Shown here in pieces: positions 1-5,296 of a DNA stretch of 5,296 nt. Position numbers and translations under genes: made by a program. The notes under the pieces were generated by a model. The model did not search any database. It worked only from the letters and a program-made list of their open reading frames with translations, and was not told the DNA's origin. The stretch comes from VAZQ01 sp040510075. GTDB lineage: Bacteria > Pseudomonadota > Alphaproteobacteria > Rhizobiales > Xanthobacteraceae. Each line of letters begins with the position of its first letter. Position 1 is the first letter of the stretch. The stretch spans positions 1-5,296 of the forward strand of contig JBEVJT010000088.1 in the NCBI GenBank assembly GCA_040510075.1, in the 5' to 3' direction.

Positions 1-2
1 GC

Positions 3-224
3 ATCATTCAGACGGTGACGCGTGGCGAAGAACTGGGGCTCGTCGGCTCGAAGATAGCGGAGGAGCCTGCGTTCTATTTCAAGGCCGCGCGGCCGCCGGT
101 GCTGAAAGACTTCTTCGATCCAAAAATCCGCAAAGTACTGCAAGTCCCGAAGATGCTGCGGATGGTCGAAGTGAGCTTTGAAACGAGCGTAATGGACGTC
201 GTCGACTTCGCGAATGCCGGTTGA
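3..224 (+). CDS. C-terminal part of an unrecognised protein (5' end outside window)
   Basis: An open frame enters from the left edge (first full codon at 3) and ends at TGA 222-224, giving 73 residues. A GTG at 15 could act as a start, but the frame is open before it, with no ribosome binding site visible in the few bases available, so I read this as the tail of a longer gene. The peptide is soluble-looking and mixed in charge, with no signal peptide, membrane segment or motif I recognise; it contains PPVLKDFFDPKIRKVL and ends VVDFANAG. The stop lies 3 nt before the ATG of the HlyD-type gene, so it very likely belongs to the same transcript and may encode a biosynthetic or maturation protein of the exported product. 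That role is inferred from position only. It is not a double-glycine leader peptide: no GG motif is present. Confidence 0.6.
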   Translation: MIQTVTRGEELGLVGSKIAEEPAFYFKAARPPVLKDFFDPKIRKVLQVPKMLRMVEVSFETSVMDVVDFANAG

Positions 225-227
225 CGC

Positions 228-1558
228 ATGTCCTTGGTAACGACCCGAACCCAGGTGCCGGCGCCGCAGAAACAAGCGCCGTCGGCAGTAGCGGAGCCGC
301 TGTTCCGTCCCGAAGTGATGGAGCAGCGGAGAAATCAGTGGCGCGGCACGGTGCTGCTCGAGCCGCGCATCTCATCCACGTTCCTCGTCACCGGTGCCAT
401 GTTGTTGGCGCTTGCGGTTCTCGCGCTTCTCTTTTTCGGTTCGTTCACCCGCAAAGCGCGCGTCCACGGGTGGCTCGTGCCCCAGCAGGGTCTGGTGCGC
501 ATATTTGCCCCGCAGGCGGGTGTCGCCATCCGCATGCAGGTGCAGGAAGGCATGCATGTCGAGAAAGGCACTCCGCTGGTCGTGCTCTCGGCAGAAGTGC
601 AGAGCGACGCGATTGGTGCAACCCAAGCGCAGATCATCCGCCGACTACACGATCGTCGCGATAGCGTGGCCGGGACGAAGGAGGTGCAGGATCGCCTCTT
701 CGACCAGCAGACGAGCGATATATGCAGCGCCGCCTCGCCATTCTCAGCACGGAGCGCAGGTCCATGTCGCGGGAAATCGAGCTGCAACGCAGCCGCGTAC
801 AGCTCATGGAGGCGAGCCAATCGCGCTCCATGCGCAATCGCGATCTAATGACACTCAATGGTCCGAATCAGCCGGAGCAGGAGCGTATCGAGCAGACCGC
901 GCGCCTACGGGCGCTGGAGTGCCAACAGGCCGCCCATACGCGCGAACTGCTGGAACTCGAATCCAAGTTGCGCGAGCTTCCGTTCCGGCGCCGCACGCAG
1001 ATGGCCGAATACGAACGCAATGTCGCCGCGCTCGACCAAGAGCTGGCCGAGGCCGAGGCGCGCCGGCAAATCGTCATTACCGCGCCGCAAGACGGCACCG
1101 TGACCGGCATCCAGACCGAGCCGGGCGGCAACGCAAATCCGCACGTGCCGCTCATGAGCATCGTCCCGGCAGACGCCGTCCTGCAGGCTGAGTTGTTCAG
1201 TCCTACGCGCGCGATCGGTTTCGTGCGGCCCGGGCAGCGCGTGCTGCTGCGATATCAGGCGTTTCCGTATCAGAAATTCGGCTTTTACCAGGGCACCATC
1301 AGAAGTGTGTCGCGCTCGGCGGTCAGCACCTCGGAATTGGGCCAGCAGCTCACCGGCTTGACGAGTCTCTTCGGCTCGAACGAGCCGGTCTATGGCGTCA
1401 CGGTTGATCTCGCGCAGCAGACCGTAACCGCATACGGCGGCCCAGTCCCGTTGCAGCCGGGCATGCAGCTCGAAGCCGACGTGCTCATCGAATCGCGGCG
1501 TCTCATCGAGTGGATGCTCGAGCCGCTGTTCTCAGTGACCGGAAAGATGCAGGCATGA
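228..1558 (+). pseudogene. HlyD/CvaA/RaxA-type periplasmic adaptor (membrane-fusion protein), frameshifted
   Basis: This would be the adaptor linking an inner-membrane peptide exporter to an outer-membrane TolC-like channel. The first frame from ATG 228 gives a cytoplasmic N-terminus with LFRPEV near residue 26, typical of CvaA/RaxA adaptors, one membrane helix at about residues 52-70, and the first half of a lipoyl/biotinyl-like domain at about 78-125 (APQAGVAIRMQVQEGMHVEKGTPL region). Around 702-724 the reading moves to the frame used from 722 to TGA 1556-1558. That frame carries a long charged coiled coil (about 722-1060), the second lipoyl half (ITAPQDGTVTGI) and a beta-barrel region with GFVRPGQRVLLRYQAFPYQKFG, usual for this family. 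Restored length would be about 443 residues, normal for the family. The break sits at an ATATATG tract (718-724): one AT unit too many, or one base lost nearby, explains it. The first frame alone would end at 848. The 3' end overlaps the next start as ATGA. Confidence 0.85.
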
Positions 1559-3768
1559 ACGTTCGACAAAACCTCAATCTCGGTTGGAGCAAGCGCGTTC
1601 CGCTGGTGCTGCAGACGGAAGCGTCCGAATGCGGCCTGGCAAGCATGACGATGATTGCGCAGTATTTCGGTTATGGCGCCGGACTCTCGGAGCTGCGGCG
1701 GCGCTTTGCCATATCGCTCAAAGGAGCGACGCTTAAGGATCTGATCCGGGTAGCCGACCAGATCGGCTTTGCCGCCCGGCCCCTGCGCGTCGATTTATCC
1801 GAACTGGGACAGCTGCGGCTCCCCTGCGTTCTGCATTGGGATTTGAACCATTTCGTGGTGCTCGCGAGCGTCGGCCAGGACAGCGCCGTGATCCACGATC
1901 CGGCCATGGGCATCCGGCGCCTGTCCATGGCCGTGATCTCGCGTCACTTCACCGGGGTTGCACTCGAGCTCACGCCTACCAATCCGTACCAGCCCGCTAC
2001 CCCTGCGCCGCGAGTGCGCGCTTCCCAGCCGATCGGCAGGATCAAGGGGATCAAGCGCTCGCTTGCGCATATGCTCGCACTGGCGCTCGCCATCGAAATC
2101 TTCGCCATGGTGAGCCCGTTTTTCATGAGCTGGGTGGTCGACCACGCATTGGTGAGTGCGGACCGCGATCTTCTCGTGACGCTCGCAATCGGATTCTTTC
2201 TGTTGATGCTGCTGCGAACGGCCGTAAGCACATTGCGCCGGTGGCTGCTGATGGGGATGAGCGCCTCGTTGAAAGTGGAGTCGCGCGCCAATCTATTCTC
2301 GCATCTGGTCAATCTCCCCGCCTCCTATTTCGAGGCGCGTCACCTCGGCGACATGATGTCGCGTTTCGGATCGCAGGAAACGATCCCGCAGGCCATCACC
2401 ACGGAGCTGGTCGAGGCCATGCTCGACGGCTTGATGGCGGTCATCACTTTCGTGATCATGATGCTCTTTGCGCCGGATCTCGGCCTGGTGGTGGTGTTCG
2501 GTACGCTGCTCTACGACCTGCTGCGCTGGGTTTCCTACACGCCTTTGCGCCATGCCTCGTCGGAGGCGATCGTCTGGGCCGCCCGGCGCGACAGCCATTT
2601 CCTCGAAACCCTGCGCGGCATCCGCACGATCAAACTGTTCAACGCGCAGGAAGACCGGCGGGCGCAATGGCTCAATCTGCTGGTCGAGACCATCAACCGA
2701 TCGCTCACGGCCGATAAGCTGAAGCTTGTATTCAAGACGGCCATTCGCTCCTGCTCGGCACGCTTGCAATCGTCGTAGTTTGGCTGGGTGCCCAGCGCGT
2801 CCTGGACGGCGCCTTCTCGATTGGTCTGCTCTTTGCTTTTCTCTCCTACAAGGACCAGTTCCTCGGTCGCGTGAGCGAGCTGATCGACAAGGCCGTCGAC
2901 CTCACGATGCTGAGGCTGCAGGCAGAGCGCCTGGCGGATATCGCGCTGACCACAGCGGAGTCTCCCGGCATGCGGCGCGCCCCGGGCAGACGTCCCCGCT
3001 CGTCCCGAGCATCGAGCTGCGCAATATCAGCTTCCGTTATGGCGAGCACGAACCCTGGATCTTGAAAAACATCAACCTCCACATCGCGGCCGGAGAAGCC
3101 GTGGCCATTGTGGGGTCCTCGGGCGGCGGCAAGACCACCATGCTCAAATTGCTATCGGGCCTGTTGCAACCCACCGAGGGCGAGATCCTGGTGAATGGCG
3201 AGCCGATCAGGCGCGTCGGCCTTGCCAACTACCGCGCGATGCTCGGCGTGGTCATGCAGGACGATCAGCTCTTTGCCGGCTCGATTGCGGACAATATCAG
3301 CTTCTTTGCCGACAATCCCGACTTCCAGCGCATCGAGGAATGCGCGAAAGCCGCGGCCGTGCACGAGGACATCATGGCCATGCCCATGGGCTTTGGCACG
3401 CTGATCGGCGACCCCTGCTCTCAGGCGGACAGAAACAGCGGGTGCTCATCGCGCGGGCCTTGTATCGCCAGCCGGGAATTCTGTTTCTCGATGAAGCGAC
3501 CAGTCATCTTGACGTGGAACGGGAAAAGGCCGTCAACAACGCGCTGCGGCTCAAGCAGATGACCCGCATCGTCATCGCGCATCGACCTGAGACCATTCGC
3601 GCCTCCGGTCGCGTGATTACGCTGCGGGACGGCGTAATTGTCGAAAGCGCCAACCCGGTCGTTCATAATTTGAATGGCAGCCACGGAATCGAGGACGAGA
3701 GCTGGTTGTTTGCAAGGCCGCTCACAGCCCGGCCCAGGCCTATTTCCCTGCCGAATCCAGCCGCCTAA
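1555..3768 (+). pseudogene. C39-peptidase ABC transporter (CvaB/RaxB-type peptide exporter), three frame breaks
   Basis: The family cuts leader peptides, usually after GG, and exports the product across the inner membrane. ATG 1555 overlaps the upstream stop (ATGA), with GGAAAG at 1541-1546 as ribosome binding site. The C39 domain (residues 1 to about 140) keeps all key residues: Gln20, Cys26 in ECGLASM, His99 in LNHFVVL and Asp115 in HDPA, so the peptidase looks active in design. A six-helix membrane domain follows, then an ATPase domain with Walker A GSSGGGKTT (3113-3139), signature LSGGQ (3418-3432), Walker B with FLDEATS and Asp-Glu codons at 3490-3495, and the H-loop His at 3580-3582. 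The reading frame changes three times: near 2743 (KTA|SLLLG), near 2980-2987 and at 3412-3421. Each has a net -1 effect; the first frame stops at 2778. Restored length would be about 740 residues, normal for the family. Conserved motifs on both sides of every break point to recent decay or to sequence errors. Confidence 0.88.
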
Positions 3769-3785
3769 CCTACCGTGAGTGCACT

Positions 3786-4601
3786 TCAGATCAGCCGCCC
3801 GATGGGCAGATCCTGAGAGTCTGAAACGCACGCTGCGGCAACGCAAGTTGGCCAGGTGAGAAAATTTACCGCACCGGGCCAATCCCAGAGTTTCAGCTGC
3901 CAATCGAATCCTTCGACCGCCAGGGCAGCCTTGTGCCCCGGGCCTACGTTCAATGCACACAAGGACCACCGCCGGGCCTCCTGCGGATCGTGCCGGGTCG
4001 CAAGAAGGCGGGGCTCGGCTCCGGGAACAAACGCCACGTCGAACTGGTCGAGCGGCAGCGAAAGTCCATCTCCACGGCCTTTCAGATACGCCTCCTTGCG
4101 CGTCCAGCAATCAAAGAATGCGTCGCATTGCATCTCCACAGGAAGGGACGCCAGAGCCATGCATTCGAAGGGAGAAAAAAACCGCGCGGCAATCTCCACG
4201 CTCGCCATGTCCTCGCGCATACGCTCCACGTCGACGCCCAGCGCGCGGCGCTGCGCAAAGGCAAGCAGAAGCCATTCGCCGGAATGAGAAATGTTGAACT
4301 CCACCGGGGAGTCCAATCGGTCAGCCAGACGAGGCTTGTCGAACGCGTTGTACTTGAAGGCGAGCTCGTGTGGAGACCGGCACAGGTAATGCGCAAGTAT
4401 GATGCGCGCCAGCGCGCGGCCGAGGATGCAGCGCTTCTGATCGACGGAGAAATGGAAGCGGGCCGCACGCTCTCGTTCATCAGGCGTGAGCAGGCCGCTG
4501 AGCTCGGCCAGGCAGGTTTCGCAATGCGCAAGGCGCGCGCGCCAGACATGCACTTCGTCGGCAGCGAGTGCATGTTCGGCCGACGGGAGCAGCCATTGCA
4601 T
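3786..4601 (-). CDS. Sfp-type 4'-phosphopantetheinyl transferase
   Basis: The enzyme moves the phosphopantetheine arm of coenzyme A onto a conserved serine of carrier proteins (NRPS, PKS or related) in the cytoplasm. From ATG 4601 the product is 271 residues. Visible family motifs: a KPRL motif at 89-92, NISHSGEW at 103-110, GVDVE at 122-126 and WTRKEAYLKG at 166-175. Asp124, Glu126 and Glu170 are the expected Mg2+ ligands and Lys174 the conserved basic residue. Length fits Sfp-type enzymes, with a somewhat long C-terminus. The start is uncertain: ATG 4625 would add 8 residues (MTTIVRAQ) but has no Shine-Dalgarno sequence; ATG 4601 has a weak AGAG upstream and puts the usual N-terminal tryptophan-rich segment at the start. 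A longer frame from 4793 is unlikely because it runs through a repeat and the end of the next gene. The gene converges with the exporter (17-nt gap) and is intact, unlike it. Target carrier protein is unknown from this window. Confidence 0.9.
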   Translation of the reverse strand: MQWLLPSAEHALAADEVHVWRARLAHCETCLAELSGLLTPDERERAARFHFSVDQKRCILGRALARIILAHYLCRSPHELAFKYNAFDKPRLADRLDSPVEFNISHSGEWLLLAFAQRRALGVDVERMREDMASVEIAARFFSPFECMALASLPVEMQCDAFFDCWTRKEAYLKGRGDGLSLPLDQFDVAFVPGAEPRLLATRHDPQEARRWSLCALNVGPGHKAALAVEGFDWQLKLWDWPGAVNFLTWPTCVAAACVSDSQDLPIGRLI

Positions 4602-4637
4602 CTGTGCTCTGACTATCGTCGTCATAGTTGAGGCGCA

Positions 4638-4704
4638 TAGCCCGCATGAGCGAAGCGCCGTGCGGGAAACTCCGTCCCGGATGTCGCTACGCTCATCCGG
4701 GCTA
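4638..4704. repeat. REP-like composite inverted repeat
   Basis: Two 20-nt arms, at 4638-4657 (TAGCCCGCATGAGCGAAGCG) and 4685-4704, are inverted copies matching at 18 of 20 positions, with a 27-nt centre. Each half also holds its own palindrome: CCCGCA/TGCGGG (4641-4646 and 4661-4666) and CCCGGATG/CATCCGGG (4676-4683 and 4694-4701). This paired layout resembles a REP doublet (BIME-like element). From memory, closely similar CCCGGATGAGCG... elements are abundant in Bradyrhizobium-type genomes. It lies between the transferase start and the stop of the secreted-protein gene. It could act as a transcription end or mRNA-stabilising hairpin for the latter, but there is no following U-run, so an intrinsic terminator is not supported. 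Confidence 0.8.
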
Positions 4705-4740
4705 CGGCTGCTTAGCTGAGGCGACCGAGAATATGAAGCT

Positions 4741-5082
4741 TTAGACGCCGCTGCCGGGAGCAAAGCAGCGAATCTTGACCTCGCCTTTATCAACGTACCA
4801 CCAGACGACCGGTGCGCCGTGCGGGTTGGGCTGGCGGATCACGACCTCGTCGGGAACGGGCTGCCAATCGCGGCCAGCCCAGCGCGTCCAATAATGCCCC
4901 TCGCGCATGTCTTCCTCGGCATAGAGGCCGTCGGCCTCGTTACAGCAGAGGGCTCCGGTCTTGGGGGACTTCTGTGCGCGGAACCAGGCGCGAACCTCGG
5001 GCGAAACGCTCTCATACTGGCCGTTGTCGTGCGCCAGCGCCGGCGCACAAATCACAAGCGCCGCAAGGAGCAAACGAATCAT
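4741..5082 (-). CDS. Small exported protein with paired cysteines, function unknown
   Basis: ATG 5082 to TAA at 4743-4741, 113 residues. A strong Shine-Dalgarno AGGAGG (minus strand, at 5093-5088) sits 5 nt from the ATG, which fixes the start. Residues 1-17 (MIRLLLAALVICAPALA) form a classic Sec signal peptide with cleavage expected after ALA, leaving His18 first in the mature chain. The mature protein has SPEVRAWFRAQKSPKTG followed by adjacent cysteines 46 and 47, a tryptophan-rich middle (YWTRWAGRDWQPVP, VVWWYVDKG) and a third cysteine (106) in IRCFAPG near the C-terminus. I recall similar short hypothetical periplasmic proteins in Bradyrhizobium-type genomes; no function is known to me. 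The cysteines could form a disulfide or bind metal or haem, but there is no CXXCH motif, so a standard c-type cytochrome is excluded. Translation is probably coupled to the 48-codon ORF just upstream (ATGA overlap). Confidence 0.85.
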   Translation of the reverse strand: MIRLLLAALVICAPALAHDNGQYESVSPEVRAWFRAQKSPKTGALCCNEADGLYAEEDMREGHYWTRWAGRDWQPVPDEVVIRQPNPHGAPVVWWYVDKGEVKIRCFAPGSGV

Positions 5083-5225
5083 GGAGTCCTCCTCGAAAAA
5101 ATCGGACCCCAGGGGAATCGCGGTTGCAAAAAAAACGCCGGCTCCACGCGTGCCTGCTTGATGGGCGTGTCGAATGTGGAATGGCGAAAGGCCGGCGTGC
5201 GCAACGGCGAGGAAAAATTGCCCAT
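5079..5225 (-). CDS. Possible 48-residue small ORF coupled to the exported-protein gene
   Basis: ATG 5225 to TGA 5081-5079 encodes 48 residues beginning MGNFSSPLRTPAFRHS and ending FSRRTP. Support: a good Shine-Dalgarno AGGAGA (minus strand, 5236-5231) 5 nt from the ATG, and a stop that overlaps the next gene's start as ATGA, typical of translational coupling. The peptide is basic and rich in Phe, Pro and Arg, with no signal peptide, membrane helix or cysteine, and no similarity I recognise. It contains an 8-base A/T homopolymer (5128-5135) encoding Phe-Phe, so the frame would be sensitive to sequence error there. It could be a real small protein, a leader peptide that controls translation of the exported protein, or a chance frame. 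The paired translation signals make chance less likely, but there is no homology evidence. Confidence 0.5.
   Translation of the reverse strand: MGNFSSPLRTPAFRHSTFDTPIKQARVEPAFFLQPRFPWGPIFSRRTP
5088..5093 (-). promoter_or_regulatory. Shine-Dalgarno of the small exported protein
   Basis: Minus-strand AGGAGG, a perfect core, 5 nt from ATG 5082. It lies inside the last codons of the 48-codon ORF, so ribosomes finishing that ORF would pass over it and could re-start. Confidence 0.75.
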
Positions 5226-5230
5226 GGCAA

Positions 5231-5236
5231 TCTCCT
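5231..5236 (-). promoter_or_regulatory. Shine-Dalgarno of the 48-codon ORF
   Basis: Minus-strand AGGAGA lies 5 nt before ATG 5225. It is the main reason to treat the short frame as translated. Confidence 0.55.
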
Positions 5237-5253
5237 GTCGGGTCCTCCCGCGC

Positions 5254-5272
5254 TTACAAATTCAAAATGTAA
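5254..5272. promoter_or_regulatory. Candidate operator: inverted repeat TTACA-N9-TGTAA
   Basis: A perfect 5-bp inverted repeat with a 9-bp AT-rich spacer lies 29 nt upstream of ATG 5225, in the only clearly AT-rich patch of the window, where a promoter for the two minus-strand genes would be expected. A weak promoter-like pair is also present on the minus strand nearby (TTGGCG, 15 nt, TACATT), with shorter than ideal spacing. I cannot assign the site to a known regulator, and 5-bp arms can arise by chance. Confidence 0.25.
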
Positions 5273-5296
5273 AAAAGGTTCCGCTTCGCCAATCCC

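Noticed and set aside
394..1191. 265-residue plus-strand frame over the adaptor gene
   Set aside because: Its composition is very rich in Arg and Ala, and the other two frames carry clear adaptor features over the same bases.
2871..3065. Separate 64-residue gene
   Set aside because: Its first part is the expected exporter sequence (SELIDKAVDLTMLRLQAERL). It is the middle frame segment of the broken ABC gene.
702..3432. Programmed ribosomal frameshifting at the four breaks
   Set aside because: No slippery heptamer with a downstream stem is apparent, four sites in two genes would be without precedent, and one break needs about 7 missing bases.
3769..3785. Shared terminator between the convergent genes
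   Set aside because: The gap is 17 nt with no hairpin or T-run on either strand.
3421..4110. 229-residue minus-strand frame
   Set aside because: It overlaps both the exporter ATPase domain and the transferase in another frame, is Arg/Pro-rich and has no recognisable domain.
3933..4631. 232-residue plus-strand frame
   Set aside because: It is antisense to the motif-bearing transferase. High GC content makes such long shadows common.
4602..4793. N-terminal extension of the transferase from ATG 4793
   Set aside because: The extension runs through the REP-like repeat (giving the common spurious SPDERSDIRD peptide) and overlaps the end of the exported-protein gene. Transferase similarity begins only near MQWLLPS.
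5012..5230. 72-residue minus-strand frame with a TTG start
   Set aside because: It runs in a different frame over both the signal peptide and the 48-codon ORF. It lacks a suitably placed ribosome binding site and its composition is shadow-like.

Overview
This is a GC-rich proteobacterial window. The organism is probably an alphaproteobacterium of the Bradyrhizobium type (Hyphomicrobiales). Two things suggest this: a small secreted double-cysteine protein of a kind I recall from that group, and a REP-like inverted repeat built on CCCGGATG...CATCCGGG, which is familiar from those genomes. A betaproteobacterium cannot be excluded from sequence alone.

Left half, plus strand (1-3768): a tightly packed gene run. 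It opens with the C-terminal 73 residues of an unrecognised protein that enters from outside the window. Next is an HlyD/CvaA/RaxA-type membrane-fusion protein, then a CvaB/RaxB-type ABC transporter with an N-terminal C39 peptidase. Together these would form a type I export system that cuts the leader from a peptide (normally after a double glycine) and exports it. Neither gene reads through as given. The HlyD gene has one frame break and the ABC gene has three, all with the same net phase change (-1 or its equivalent), and one is best explained by loss of 7 nt next to the ABC signature motif. All diagnostic motifs survive (C39 Cys-His-Asp, Walker A, LSGGQ, Walker B, H-loop). The operon is therefore either freshly decayed or the sequence carries indel errors.

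Middle, minus strand (3786-4601): an intact Sfp-type 4'-phosphopantetheinyl transferase, converging on the transporter with a 17-nt gap. It would activate carrier proteins of NRPS, PKS or fatty-acid-type systems. Its presence suggests, but does not prove, that a natural-product cluster lies beside the window. No double-glycine precursor peptide is visible here, so the cargo must lie outside.

Right end, minus strand (4638-5225): a REP-like composite inverted repeat separates the transferase from a two-gene unit. The downstream gene encodes a 113-residue exported protein with a clear signal peptide. It is preceded by an easily missed 48-codon ORF with its own good Shine-Dalgarno sequence, whose stop overlaps the next start as ATGA, which suggests translational coupling. 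Upstream of that small ORF is an AT-rich patch containing the inverted repeat TTACA-N9-TGTAA, a possible operator. I see no RNA genes, insertion sequences or CRISPR arrays.
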